Positions 51,405 through 60,955 are shown, numbered from the stretch's first letter. The stretch is DNA of 64,000 nucleotides from Lachnospiraceae bacterium (GCA_014804675.1 JAAUZH010000004.1:47265-111264), one strand, 5' to 3'. The notes: a model not told the origin generated them from the letters alone. Numbers and translations are program-made.

Positions 51405-52175
51405 TTAACGGATATTTCTTAAAAGCTTTCCATAAATATCCAGAGTTATCCTCTGGGGCAGAAGCTTCCCAAGCCCGTGAAGGCATTTCATGCTTATTCC
51501 ATGAGTAATCACTTCTTTTTTGGCAAAGCTTTCCCGGATAGCCTGTGCTACCACCTTTTCTTTTTTGGCCATAAAGAACTTCTTTAATGCAAAAGGCGAA
51601 CCTGTCTCCTCTGCAATGCTGAAAAACGGTGTATTTACTGGCCCCGGACAAACAGCAGATACCCAGATTCCCCTGCTTCTTACCTCTCTTCTAAGGGCTC
51701 TTGAAAAGGACAGCACATAAGATTTGGTAGCGGCATATACGGCAAAATCAGGCTGTGGCAGAAAGGCTGCCGAAGAAGCCAGATTTATGATATAGCTGTT
51801 TTTTGTCATATATGGCAGTACCTGATAGGTAACTCTTGTAAGCGCTGCACAGTTTAACTCTATCATGCCGGTATTGTCCTCTTCCAGAATATTTAAAAAG
51901 GGACCGGTCTTTCCATAACCTGCACAGTTGACCAGTATTTTTATCTGGGGCTTTTTCTGCTTCAGTTCTTTTTGCAAAGGGGTATAGTCGTCTTTGCGTA
52001 GGTCCATTGGAATGTATTTCAGTTTTGCCTTTGTGGTTCCTTCCAGCTCTTTCATGGATTCTTCCCGTCTGGCAATGAGCCAGAACTCATCTAATCCAAG
52101 GCATTTTTTATCTAATTGTCTTACGAATTCCTGCCCCATGCCTGATGAGGCGCCTGTAATGATTGCGATTTTCAT
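51405..52175 (-). CDS. Short-chain dehydrogenase/reductase
   Basis: 256-aa SDR with the NAD(P) loop TGASSGMG near residue 7, the NCAGYG motif, active-site Ser in INLASSAAF and the YAATKSY Tyr-x3-Lys pair. Similar enzymes oxidise or reduce a wide range of small substrates; the substrate is unknown. The ATG at 52175 with a GAAAGGA site is preferred over an earlier in-frame start. The structured element copy 2 lies immediately upstream. Confidence 0.88.
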   Translation of the reverse strand: MKIAIITGASSGMGQEFVRQLDKKCLGLDEFWLIARREESMKELEGTTKAKLKYIPMDLRKDDYTPLQKELKQKKPQIKILVNCAGYGKTGPFLNILEEDNTGMIELNCAALTRVTYQVLPYMTKNSYIINLASSAAFLPQPDFAVYAATKSYVLSFSRALRREVRSRGIWVSAVCPGPVNTPFFSIAEETGSPFALKKFFMAKKEKVVAQAIRESFAKKEVITHGISMKCLHGLGKLLPQRITLDIYGKLLRNIR

Positions 52176-52262
52176 AGGTTTCCTTTCTTTTTTTGGGGTT
52201 TGCATAATTAGTTTATAGATTTATGGGGTATGAAAAAGGGGTACGGGTGAGGATAAAGGGAC

Positions 52263-52498
52263 GCGGAAGAGGGAGGGATTGGGTTGGGGGACGGGCGGTG
52301 TTTTTCGTGGCGCTTTTCCTAAACAGGCTGGGTAAGGTTGTGGAAGCCGTTCGGGTCGGCATACAGCGCCGTCCGTGGCGCAGTATGCCTAAAATGGCCG
52401 TCCATGGCCATTTTCCCCTGGGGTTTTGGACAGCCTGTTAAGGAAAAGTGCCATGAAAAACAATGCCCGTCCCCCAACCCAATCCCTCCCTCTTCCGC
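52263..52498. repeat. module A, copy 2: 68-bp stem with twin apical hairpins
   Basis: The outer 34 bases (52263-52296) pair perfectly with 52465-52498, although 17 of 34 positions differ from copy 1. The inner 34 pair apart from G-A and A-A mismatches at the same two positions as in copy 1 and a few wobbles. Twin hairpins are at 52358-52389 and 52391-52414. The left arm contains a G-quadruplex-type run (52271-52290). Confidence 0.85.
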
Positions 52499-52792
52499 TG
52501 GTTTACTTTAGGCTCTACATATTGCTTTTTTATTGCCATATGCGCTTTCTAAAAGCTCTTATTTCAAAGCCGGTCAATACCTTGTCGAAAGCAATGGGCT
52601 AAACCTGGCAGCATTCGCCAAAATATACATACAAATATATCTACCTGGCTCATTGCTCGCAGAAATAAGACAGCTTTCAGTAACATTCTTCTGTTCTTCA
52701 ACTCATCCTTAAACCCGTATACAAACTTTAACCACTTCTCTTAGCTCCTCAACAAGTCGTAGACAGGGCAAGCTCTTTTTTTTCGATACCCA
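52499..52792. other. spacer between modules A and B, copy 2
   Basis: 294 nt without a gene, AT-rich, unrelated to the spacer of copy 1 except for short conserved ends (GCTG-TTTACTT on the left; TTTCGATAC-CAGTAGGAG on the right). No frame with a ribosome-binding site was seen. Confidence 0.55.
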
Positions 52793-52930
52793 GTAGGAGC
52801 TGCCATAGGGAAGTCTTTTGGGCCTTGATGAAGGCGCCGGTCCTTACGCACCGTCCTTTGGTGCGTTAGTACCGCTGCGTCTTCATAGAGCGAGAGCGTG
52901 CCCATAAGACTTCCCTATGGCAGCTCCTAC
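52793..52930. repeat. module B, copy 2: 25-bp stem around a branched core
   Basis: A perfect 25-bp stem (52793-52817 with 52906-52930). The core is as in copy 1, including ACGCACC/GGTGCGT and a GCGAGAGC loop where copy 1 has GCGAAAGC, both GNRA-type. Four stem pairs differ from copy 1, all with compensating changes. It begins 37 nt after the ygiQ stop codon in the coding sense. Confidence 0.85.
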
Positions 52931-52967
52931 GTCCTCGCACCAAACCCCCCACCTCCCCCTTTCTACC

Positions 52968-54896
52968 CTACTTCTTCTTATGCACATTCCGAATCGTCTT
53001 TTTCTTCCGTTGCCCCTTTTGATTTCTATTTCCATTTATATCCTTCCCCTTACTCTTATCCTCCTTTGCATCCTGCCATTTCGACCTGCCATCTCCAAAT
53101 CCCTTGCGGGGTCTGATCAAACATTTTTTATCAAATCCGATCAAATCTTCCCTTCCGGCTAACTTTAGGGCCTCTAAGACCAAATCATAATTGTTTGGAT
53201 TGCGGTACTGGATCAAGGCACGCTGCAAAGCCTTTTCATGTGGGTTTTTCACTACATAGACAGGCTTTAAGGTTCTCGGGTCCACTCCTGTATAATACAT
53301 GACTGTGGATATGGTGGAGGGTGTTGGATAGAAATCCTGTACCTGTTCCGGCATATAGCCTAAGTCTCTTAAGTATTCCGCAAGGGCAACTGCCTCTTTT
53401 AAAGTGGAGCCCGGATGGGAGGACATTAAATAGGGAACTACGAATTGTTTTTTTCCCATTTGCTTGTTGAGCCGCCTGTATTTTTCCAAAAATGCTTCGT
53501 AAACGGCATTTTCCGGTTTTCCCATTTTGGAAAGAACTGCATCGCAAATGTGCTCCGGTGCTACTTTCAGTTGTCCACTGATATGATGCTCCACCAGCTC
53601 CTTGAAAAAGGTGTCATCTTTATCCGCCAGCATGTAATCAAAACGGATTCCGGAACGGACAAATACTTTTTTGATTCCGGGAAGGTCTCGAAGCTTTCTC
53701 AGTAAAGATAAGTAATCCTTGTGATCCACATACAGGTTTTTACATGGTTTTGGAAACAGGCATTGTCTGTTTTTGCATACTCCTTTGGTCAACTGCTTTT
53801 CACAGGAAGGGTGCCTGAAATTGGCGGTAGGGCCTCCTACGTCATGAATATAGCCTTTAAAATCCTTCTCCTTAGTAATCAGCTTTGCTTCTTCTATGAT
53901 GGATTCGTGGCTTCTTACCTGAACCGTCCTGCCCTGATGGAAGGTAAGGGCACAAAAGCTGCAGCCTCCAAAGCAGCCCCGATTGCTGATCAGGGAAAAT
54001 TTGATTTCAGCAATGGCAGGCACGCCGCCTGCGCTTTCATAGGAAGGATGATAGGTTCGCATATAAGGCTGGCCGTATATATGATCCATTTCCTCCATGG
54101 TAAGGGGCTCGCATGGCGTGTTTTGAACCACATAAGTCCCGTTTGGATAGGCTTCCACCAGAATCTTTCCGGTAAAAGGGTCTGTATTTTCATATTGTAT
54201 CTGAAAGCTCTTTGCATATTCCACAGGCTCTTTCTTCATAGCCTCATAGGAAGGCAGGAGCAGATAATCGTAAAGGTGGTCTAAGGATTTGGTTTTGTAT
54301 ACTGTTCCTTTTATGAAAGTGATATCGGATATGGAAATCCCGCTGTTTAAGGCATCGGCGATTTCTACAATGGATGTTTCCCCCATTCCGTAGGAAATCA
54401 GGTCGGCGCCGCTGTCCAATAAAATAGAACGTTTCAGGGAATCGGACCAGTAATCGTAATGAGCAAGCCGGCGAAGGCTGGCTTCAATGCCGCCGATGAT
54501 AATGGGGGTGTTCTTAAAGGTCCGCCTGATTAAGTTTCCATAGACTACAGTGGCGTGATCGGGTCTTTTGTAAGGCTCTCCTCCGGGAGTGTAAGCATCC
54601 TTTGGCCGGTGCTTTTTGGAAACAAAATAATGGTTTACCATGGAATCCATATTTCCGGCGCTGATTAAAAAGGCAAGCCTTGGCTCTCCTAATATGGCAA
54701 TGCTTTTCTCATCCTTCCAGTCGGGCTGGGAAATGATTCCTACTGTGTAACCATGGGCTTCCAGTATACGGCTGATAATGGCATGGCCAAAGGAGGGATG
54801 ATCCACATAGGCATCCCCAATAATATAGACAAAATCCAATTGTTTTATGTTTTTTTCTTCTAACTCCTTTTGGGAGATGGGTAAAAAACCGCTCAT
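52968..54896 (-). CDS. ygiQ: YgiQ family radical SAM protein (UPF0313)
   Basis: 642-aa protein. N-terminal family motifs (DAYVDHPSFGHAIISRILE, GGIEASLRRLAHYDYWSD) are followed by the radical SAM core with RGCFGGCSFCALTFHQGR (CxxxCxxC, near residue 317). It has a basic, lysine-rich C-terminal tail (about 600-642). The function is unknown despite wide conservation. It overlaps the RsuA-type gene by 4 bp. Copy 2 of the structured element follows its stop codon. Confidence 0.92.
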   Translation of the reverse strand: MSGFLPISQKELEEKNIKQLDFVYIIGDAYVDHPSFGHAIISRILEAHGYTVGIISQPDWKDEKSIAILGEPRLAFLISAGNMDSMVNHYFVSKKHRPKDAYTPGGEPYKRPDHATVVYGNLIRRTFKNTPIIIGGIEASLRRLAHYDYWSDSLKRSILLDSGADLISYGMGETSIVEIADALNSGISISDITFIKGTVYKTKSLDHLYDYLLLPSYEAMKKEPVEYAKSFQIQYENTDPFTGKILVEAYPNGTYVVQNTPCEPLTMEEMDHIYGQPYMRTYHPSYESAGGVPAIAEIKFSLISNRGCFGGCSFCALTFHQGRTVQVRSHESIIEEAKLITKEKDFKGYIHDVGGPTANFRHPSCEKQLTKGVCKNRQCLFPKPCKNLYVDHKDYLSLLRKLRDLPGIKKVFVRSGIRFDYMLADKDDTFFKELVEHHISGQLKVAPEHICDAVLSKMGKPENAVYEAFLEKYRRLNKQMGKKQFVVPYLMSSHPGSTLKEAVALAEYLRDLGYMPEQVQDFYPTPSTISTVMYYTGVDPRTLKPVYVVKNPHEKALQRALIQYRNPNNYDLVLEALKLAGREDLIGFDKKCLIRPRKGFGDGRSKWQDAKEDKSKGKDINGNRNQKGQRKKKTIRNVHKKK

Positions 54897-55627
54897 TGCT
54901 GTTCCTCAACTGCATTTTTTGTGTTTAAAGCTTGTAATTCCCTATCCGTCAACTCCCGGTATGCACCCGGAGCCAGGTTCTCATCCAGAACAACCTGTCC
55001 AATGGAAAGCCTTTTTAAATAAATCACATGACAATCCACAGCCCGAAGCATTCTCTTCACCTGATGGAAACGTCCTTCCGTAATGGTAAGACAGCCCTTT
55101 ACAAGCTGTTTTTCCTGTTGGATTCCAGATATCTTTGCAGGTCTTGTAAGAGGCTCGTCTTTTGCGATTTCCATTCCGGATTCCAGCTGTTTGATTTTTT
55201 CCGGATTAAGGCTTCCTTCCGCTTCAAAGTAATAGGTTTTCTCCACGTGCTTTTTGGGGCTCATGAGCCTGTGGGAAAAGTCTCCGTCCGTGGTTAAAAA
55301 TAACAGGCCTTCCGTATCCTTATCCAGCCGTCCAACTGGAAAAAGCCCTTTTTGAAGGTTAGGCTCAAATAACTGAAGCACTGTTTTGCTTACGTTATCC
55401 TTTGTGGCGCAGACAACTCCCTTGGGCTTATGGAGCATATAATAGCGGTCCTTTTTGTATAGGACCGTTTTATTTTGAAAGGAAATCTTATCCTTTGTTT
55501 CATCAATATGGACAGAAGCATCCGTTATCATGCAATCATTTACCGTTACAAGTCCTTTTTTTATGTAACCCTTTATCTGGCTTCTTGTACCGATTCCGGC
55601 TTCTGTCAGAAATTTATCCAGTCTCAT
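54893..55627 (-). CDS. rsuA: RsuA/RluB family 16S/23S rRNA pseudouridine synthase
   Basis: 244-aa enzyme: N-terminal S4 domain (MRLDKFLTEAGIGTRSQIKGYIKKGLVTVN) and the RsuA catalytic domain with the Asp in PVGRLDKDTEGLLFLT. The C-terminal EGRFHQVKRML motif is typical of RsuA. RsuA acts on U516 of 16S rRNA in E. coli; the target here may differ. Confidence 0.9.
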   Translation of the reverse strand: MRLDKFLTEAGIGTRSQIKGYIKKGLVTVNDCMITDASVHIDETKDKISFQNKTVLYKKDRYYMLHKPKGVVCATKDNVSKTVLQLFEPNLQKGLFPVGRLDKDTEGLLFLTTDGDFSHRLMSPKKHVEKTYYFEAEGSLNPEKIKQLESGMEIAKDEPLTRPAKISGIQQEKQLVKGCLTITEGRFHQVKRMLRAVDCHVIYLKRLSIGQVVLDENLAPGAYRELTDRELQALNTKNAVEEQQ

Positions 55628-55697
55628 TTCATAAATCCTTTAAAAACAAAATACTATATAAGTATACACCATTTTTATGGAAATTGGGATTATATTT

Positions 55698-56657
55698 ATG
55701 AAAACTTTATTAAAAAAAGCTGTCCTTACATGTATCCTTGCTTTTCTTATGGTATTTATCTTAATTCATGGGAAAACTGCAAAAGAATTTGCCTCCTTAG
55801 GGCTTATGACATGGTATGAACATATGATACCTACTCTCCTGCCTTTTATGATTTTTTCCGGAATTTTAATCAGGCTGGATTTAGTCAAATTGTTCATGAA
55901 GCCCTTTTCTGTATTTTTGCGCCCATTGTTCCGGTTAAACAGCTACGGAATTTATGTGATCGTCATGGGATTTCTCTGCGGATTCCCTATGGGAGCAAAA
56001 AACTGTGCGGATTTGTATCAAAAAGGAAAACTGACAAAAGACGAGGCCGAATATCTGCTGGCATTTACCAACAATATCGGCCCTACTTATTTTTATACGT
56101 TTGTGCTGGCAACTATCTACAAGACAGATCAGCCTGTGCTTTCCAGCTTTTTTATGTTTGGAATCCCTTTGCTTTACGGTATTTTTTTAAGATACACCCT
56201 GTACCGGAATAAAATTCCCTTCTGGGAAAAGGAAGAGCCCGGGAGGCTTTCCTTTTCCGGCAAAAAGGCAGCTTTTTCCCTGTTTGAAGCCATTGATGAC
56301 TCCATTAACGCTTCCTTAATACAGATTGCAATGCTTGGGGGCTATATGGTTCTGTTCAATTTAATGGTATTGATTCCATTTACGCTTTTAAAAGGAAATC
56401 CTTCTTTTTATGGGGTATTACATAGTATTTTGGAAATTTCCGGCGGCTTTGCCATTATCAAGCACCAGGAAATGAGCAGGCTTTTCAAAGGGATTCTCGT
56501 GCATGGCGTGCTTGCTTTTAACGGTTTTTGCTGCTTTGCGCAGACAATGAATATTATTCAGGATACAGATTTATCGGGGAAAAAATATTTCGGGCATAAG
56601 GTGGCACTTTGCGGAATGACTGTTTTTTGTGTGTGGTTTTTTTTAAGGGGATGTTAA
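55698..56657 (+). CDS. YlbJ-like membrane protein with nucleoside-recognition (Gate) domains
   Basis: 319-aa polytopic membrane protein with about eight spans. The two Gate-type repeats contain LLPFMIFSGILIRL with GFLCGFPMGAKNCADLY, and GGYMVLFNLMVLIPF with LEISGGFAI. In sporulating Firmicutes YlbJ is needed for spore cortex formation; this shorter relative is probably of that group, but the role is inferred. I use the ATG at 55698; an earlier in-frame ATG at 55677 has no ribosome-binding site either. Confidence 0.75.
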   Translation: MKTLLKKAVLTCILAFLMVFILIHGKTAKEFASLGLMTWYEHMIPTLLPFMIFSGILIRLDLVKLFMKPFSVFLRPLFRLNSYGIYVIVMGFLCGFPMGAKNCADLYQKGKLTKDEAEYLLAFTNNIGPTYFYTFVLATIYKTDQPVLSSFFMFGIPLLYGIFLRYTLYRNKIPFWEKEEPGRLSFSGKKAAFSLFEAIDDSINASLIQIAMLGGYMVLFNLMVLIPFTLLKGNPSFYGVLHSILEISGGFAIIKHQEMSRLFKGILVHGVLAFNGFCCFAQTMNIIQDTDLSGKKYFGHKVALCGMTVFCVWFFLRGC

Positions 56658-56819
56658 CAGATTATAGTTCATTAAAAAAATCATAGCTATAGAACAAAGC
56701 TCCAATAATTGAAAGCAACTTTCGACAAAATCACCAAACCGACGGTCCTAACAGCAACACATAGCCTGAGCAAAGAAATAAGCAGGGAATCTATTTTCTG
56801 CCAGGCGGCTAAACTGTTA

Positions 56820-58640
56820 CTATATAGCAATTCCCGCATACTGGGTCATATACAAATCGTAATACTTTCCTTTCTGCAAAAGCAGCGTATCATGATCCCC
56901 ACTTTCCACGATCCTGCCCTGATCCATCACCACAATCATGTCTGCATCACGTATGGTAGATAGCCGGTGTGCAATCACAATGCTGGTACGGTTCTGCATG
57001 ACCAGATGCATAGCATCCTGAATGGCTTTTTCTGTACGGGTATCCACATTGGAAGTCGCTTCGTCCAGAATGAGAATTTTGGGATCTGCTACAAAAGCCC
57101 GGGCAATGGACAGAAGCTGACGCTGTCCCTGGCTGATATTGTCGCCGGATTTGGTCAAAACCGTGTCATATCCCTTGGGCAGCATGTCAATCATCTCCTT
57201 GCAACGGCTCATCTTGACTGCTGTCTCAATTTCATCCACTGTGGCATCGGCATTTCCGTATTTTAAATTATTCCAGATCGTATCGGAAAATAAAACCGTA
57301 TCCTGCAAAACAATGGCAATATTTTTCCGCAAGTCATTCCGGGAAATATCTTTTATATTTTGTTCATTGATGAAAATTTCTCCCCCGTCTATATCATAAA
57401 AACGCATAAGCAGGTTGACCACTGTGGTCTTTCCGCTTCCTGTGGCTCCCACAAGCGCCACTTTTTTGCCAGAGGGAACAGTCAGTGTGAAATCATGCAA
57501 AACCGGCTGCTTGGGCTCATAAGAAAACTGCACCTTACGAAAGGTAACCGTTGCGTTTTCTGCTTCTTTGAAATTTACACCCGTCTTATCTTCATTGCTT
57601 TCATCCAGCACCATAAATACCCGCTCTGCACCGGCAACTGCTGTCTGCAGCTGTCCGTAAATCTGTGCAATTTCATTGATTGGACGGCTGAACTGCTTGG
57701 CATAAACGATAAATGCCGAGATAACGCCTACCGAAATAAGACCGTTAACGGAGAAATATCCGCCAAAAGCAGCAATAATCACAAATCCGATATTACCGAT
57801 GCAGTTCATAACGGGTCCCATGACACCGCTGAAAATATCCGTTCGGATTCCAGCCTTTGTAAGAGAATCTGAGGTTTCGCAAAATTCCTCTATTGTAACG
57901 TCCTGATGATTATAGGCAACTACTGTACGGTATCCAGTTACCATTTCCTCCACGGTGCCGTTTAATTGCCCAAGCAGCATCTGCCGTCTGCGGGAAAATT
58001 TACGCACCTTTTTTGAAAGGAACTTCGTAGCAAGAAAGGTCAGAATCACAGTGGCAAAGCTGAGCAGCGCCAGCTGCCAGCAGTACCACAGCATGATGAA
58101 AACAGTACCGATAATTGTCAATATGCCGGAAAATAACGAGGGCAGCGACTGGGATACGGTTGTTGAAATATTTTCAATATCATTGGTCATGCGGCTCATT
58201 ACATCACCGTGAGAATGGGTATCCAGATATCGGATCGGTAAATCCATCAATTTGTGGAAAAGCTCTTCTCTCATTCGTTGTACAATACGCTGGCTTAACT
58301 TTGCGCTAATAAGTCCCTGCAACAACTGACCTATGCTGTAAAGCAGATAAACAACCGCCATCCAAATAATCGTCGTAATAAGATTCCCTGTCCTGCTCTT
58401 TGCGATGATGTCAATAGCATTGCTTTGCAGGCTTGGGGCATATACACCGCACAGCGTTCCAAAGATAACAACTGCTAACATGGTGGATACCATGACTTTT
58501 TCTTTTGCAAAATAAACAGCTATTCGCTTTAAGGCTGCACCTGCATTTTCCGCATGCTGTACTTGGGCAAAACGCTGTTCTCTGTTCATCATACCCGGAA
58601 TATTTTGCTGTGCAAGCTTTTCTTCCTTTTGTTCCGACAT
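56820..58640 (-). CDS. ABC exporter subunit, ATPase plus membrane domain (second of pair)
   Basis: 606-aa half-transporter: six membrane segments (about 45-330) and an ATPase domain with Walker A VGATGSGKTT, signature ISQGQRQ, Walker B ILILDEATSNVDTRTE and switch IVIAHR. The signature departs from the standard LSGGQ while the partner keeps SLSGGQK, and the catalytic Glu is present here but not in the partner. That is the pattern of heterodimeric exporters such as LmrCD or TmrAB, with one degenerate ATP site. Encoded 2 bp after the partner. Confidence 0.9.
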   Translation of the reverse strand: MSEQKEEKLAQQNIPGMMNREQRFAQVQHAENAGAALKRIAVYFAKEKVMVSTMLAVVIFGTLCGVYAPSLQSNAIDIIAKSRTGNLITTIIWMAVVYLLYSIGQLLQGLISAKLSQRIVQRMREELFHKLMDLPIRYLDTHSHGDVMSRMTNDIENISTTVSQSLPSLFSGILTIIGTVFIMLWYCWQLALLSFATVILTFLATKFLSKKVRKFSRRRQMLLGQLNGTVEEMVTGYRTVVAYNHQDVTIEEFCETSDSLTKAGIRTDIFSGVMGPVMNCIGNIGFVIIAAFGGYFSVNGLISVGVISAFIVYAKQFSRPINEIAQIYGQLQTAVAGAERVFMVLDESNEDKTGVNFKEAENATVTFRKVQFSYEPKQPVLHDFTLTVPSGKKVALVGATGSGKTTVVNLLMRFYDIDGGEIFINEQNIKDISRNDLRKNIAIVLQDTVLFSDTIWNNLKYGNADATVDEIETAVKMSRCKEMIDMLPKGYDTVLTKSGDNISQGQRQLLSIARAFVADPKILILDEATSNVDTRTEKAIQDAMHLVMQNRTSIVIAHRLSTIRDADMIVVMDQGRIVESGDHDTLLLQKGKYYDLYMTQYAGIAI

Positions 58641-58642
58641 GT

Positions 58643-60370
58643 TTATTCCTCCTCTCCCATTTGTGAACGACAGATATCCTGATAAATCGGGCAGCTTTTT
58701 TGAAGCTCCTCATGGCTGCCCACAGCGGCAATCCGGCCATGATCCATAACTACAATTCGGTCTGCCCTGCGTACCGATGCAATACGCTGCGCAACAATTA
58801 GTTTCGTGGTTTTTGGATGGGATTTCTGCAGAGCCTCATACAAATCTGCCTCTGTTTTCAAATCCAATGCACTGGTGGAATCATCGAAAATCAAAATCTC
58901 AGCAGATTTTAAGACAGCTCTTGCAATGGAAATTCTCTGTTTCTGTCCCCCGGACAGACTCATGCCCCGTTCCGCAACATGGGTATCATATCCAAAAGCT
59001 GTGGAAGAAATAAAGCCGTCTGCCTGTGCCACTACCGCAGCGGATTTCACAGCCTTTTCGTTTGCATCCAGCCTGCCCCATGAAATATTCTCACGAATGG
59101 ACACACTGAATAATTCGCTTTTCTGTAATGCAACCGCAACTTTTTCCCTGAGAGCCTTCTGCCTGTATTCTTTTACGTCCACACCGTCAAGGAAAACGGC
59201 ACCTGAGGTTACATCATAAAACCGGGAAATCAGATTTACAAGGGAAGTTTTTCCGCAGCCGGTTGCGCCCATAATGGCAACCGTTTCCCCCGGATGCACT
59301 TTTAGATTAATGTGCTCTAAAACTGCCTGTCCGGAACCGGGATAGGAAAAGGAAACATCCTTAAATTCAATCATTCCATGGGAGTCTGTATTTCCTTCAA
59401 AGGTTCCGTCCTTTAACTCCGGCTTGCTAATCAGCACTTCTTTCACACGTTTCCAGGAGGCATATCCTCTTGAAATATTCTGAAACAGCATGACAAGCAT
59501 TAATACCCCATTCAAAAGCTGCGTGGTATAGGTAATGGCAGCCATTACAGAACCGGGAGTTGCAGCGCCGTTTCCAACTTCAAAAGAACCTGCAAGCAGA
59601 ACTACCGCCACTACCAGATACATGAACGCATTGATGACCGGGTTCATAAAAGCAAAAATCACCAGTACCTGCATCTGGGTTTTAATCAATTCATCATTTG
59701 CCTTTCCAAAACGAAGCTTTTCATAAACCTCCCGCACGCAGGCTTTGATGATACGGATGCCGGAAATATCCTCCTGCATAATGGCATTGATGGAATCCAG
59801 TTGTGTCTGCAGTTTGGAAAACAACGGATTTGCCTTTGCTAGACAAAACAAGATACACCCCAGAACGAAAGGAAAGGCACACAGCACTATCAGCCCGAAG
59901 GTTATATTCAGTCGAAACATAAAATACATGCTGCCAAAGGTTAAAAGGGTGGTTCGGATCAATCCACGTACAAACTGGGATACGAAATTCTGCACCTGTG
60001 TAATATCATTGGTCACTCTTGTTACAAGGGAACCGGTACCAACCCGGTCAAGCTGTGGGAAAGAAAAAGTCATAATATTCCGGAAGCAATCCTTGCGTAT
60101 CTCATTTCCAATATTCTGTCCTGCCATATGTACAAATACATTATTCATGGAACCGCAGAAACCGCCAAATAAAACAAGTAAAATCATCCGAATCCCTAAA
60201 TTCCAAATCAAATTCAAATCCCCAATACCGCCACGGTCTAATCCGAGCACCCCGTTATCCACGATTTTGCTCATCAGCCCCGGCTGTATCAGATCCATCA
60301 TGACCTCGCCAATCATAAACAATGCGGCAAGAATCGCAAAAAATAAATATTTCCTGATATATTTCCACAT
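58643..60370 (-). CDS. ABC exporter subunit, ATPase plus membrane domain (first of pair)
   Basis: 575-aa half-transporter with six membrane spans and an ATPase domain: Walker A MGATGCGKTS, signature MSLSGGQKQR, and Walker B ILIFDDSTSALD. The residue after the Walker B Asp is Asp instead of Glu, and the switch residue is Gln (IVAQR) instead of His, so this site should be inactive in hydrolysis. Together with the next gene it forms a heterodimeric multidrug-type exporter. It starts 6 bp after the MarR gene. Confidence 0.9.
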   Translation of the reverse strand: MWKYIRKYLFFAILAALFMIGEVMMDLIQPGLMSKIVDNGVLGLDRGGIGDLNLIWNLGIRMILLVLFGGFCGSMNNVFVHMAGQNIGNEIRKDCFRNIMTFSFPQLDRVGTGSLVTRVTNDITQVQNFVSQFVRGLIRTTLLTFGSMYFMFRLNITFGLIVLCAFPFVLGCILFCLAKANPLFSKLQTQLDSINAIMQEDISGIRIIKACVREVYEKLRFGKANDELIKTQMQVLVIFAFMNPVINAFMYLVVAVVLLAGSFEVGNGAATPGSVMAAITYTTQLLNGVLMLVMLFQNISRGYASWKRVKEVLISKPELKDGTFEGNTDSHGMIEFKDVSFSYPGSGQAVLEHINLKVHPGETVAIMGATGCGKTSLVNLISRFYDVTSGAVFLDGVDVKEYRQKALREKVAVALQKSELFSVSIRENISWGRLDANEKAVKSAAVVAQADGFISSTAFGYDTHVAERGMSLSGGQKQRISIARAVLKSAEILIFDDSTSALDLKTEADLYEALQKSHPKTTKLIVAQRIASVRRADRIVVMDHGRIAAVGSHEELQKSCPIYQDICRSQMGEEE

Positions 60371-60376
60371 AAATAG

Positions 60377-60880
60377 CTACCGTCCTTCATTTTCATGATA
60401 CTGTTTTTCACTGTCACAACCACATCTGCCGCAAGGCTGGTCATTTTTATTTTGATAACGTTTTTGCCAGTCGGCATTTATTTTTTCAAGCAGTGCAAGC
60501 AATGTGCTTTTTTCATCCTCCGTCAGGCAGGAGAACATTTCTTTATGACGGTTTTTTCGCTGCATTATGGCTTCTTCTGCCAAAATCTGTCCCTGCTTTG
60601 TGAGGGTTATATAGGTGGTACGACGGTCGTCCGGGTTTTCCGTACGGACAATCAGACCTCCCTTTTCCAGCTTTGCAAGCACCTCGCTGGCAGAACCGGG
60701 CTGGATGCCAAGCCGTTTGGTGAGTTTTTTCTGGGTGATGGTTTCCGTTTCTAAAAGGACTATCAGGATATGTTTCTGGCTTCCTCTGCCTTCATATAAA
60801 AAACGCATGGTATGATTGATGTCCAGAAAATGGATAATCAGATTGTCGTTACAGTCTTTGTGATGAAGGTCTTTTTCCAT
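60377..60880 (-). CDS. MarR family transcriptional regulator
   Basis: 167-aa winged-helix regulator: ITQKKLTKRLGIQPGSASEVLAKLEKGGLIVR is the recognition region and NPDDRRTTYITLT the wing. The C-terminus adds an unusual Cys-rich tail, PCGRCGCD, which could sense metal or redox. As first gene of the operon it probably represses itself and the exporter. An AGAGGAGC site precedes the ATG. Confidence 0.88.
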   Translation of the reverse strand: MEKDLHHKDCNDNLIIHFLDINHTMRFLYEGRGSQKHILIVLLETETITQKKLTKRLGIQPGSASEVLAKLEKGGLIVRTENPDDRRTTYITLTKQGQILAEEAIMQRKNRHKEMFSCLTEDEKSTLLALLEKINADWQKRYQNKNDQPCGRCGCDSEKQYHENEGR

Positions 60881-60916
60881 GTTATTTGCTCCTCTTATTT
60901 GTTAAGATACTCTTGT

Positions 60917-60945
60917 ATTTTATATTTATGGGGGTATTTTGTCAA
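60917..60945 (-). promoter_or_regulatory. promoter of the marR-ABC exporter operon
   Basis: Minus strand TTGACA (perfect), 17 bp, TAAAAT (5/6), about 40 bp before the MarR start. Confidence 0.8.
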
Positions 60946-60955
60946 GGTACCTTGA
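60942..60955. promoter_or_regulatory. candidate MarR operator
   Basis: Perfect 14-bp palindrome TCAAGGTACCTTGA covering part of the -35 box. A related, imperfect copy (CAAGAGTATCTTAA, minus strand, at 60902-60915) lies past the -10. Autorepression by the MarR protein is inferred. Confidence 0.6.

Larger units (their letters stand above)
52258..52934. repeat. two-module structured non-coding element, copy 2
   Basis: 677 bp from GGGAC to GTCC with the same A-spacer-B plan and orientation as copy 1. It fills the gap between ygiQ and the SDR gene: on the coding strand, ygiQ stop, 37 nt, B, 294-nt spacer, A, 87 nt, SDR start. Modules A and B have exactly the same lengths as in copy 1 (236 and 138 nt). 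Confidence 0.8.
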
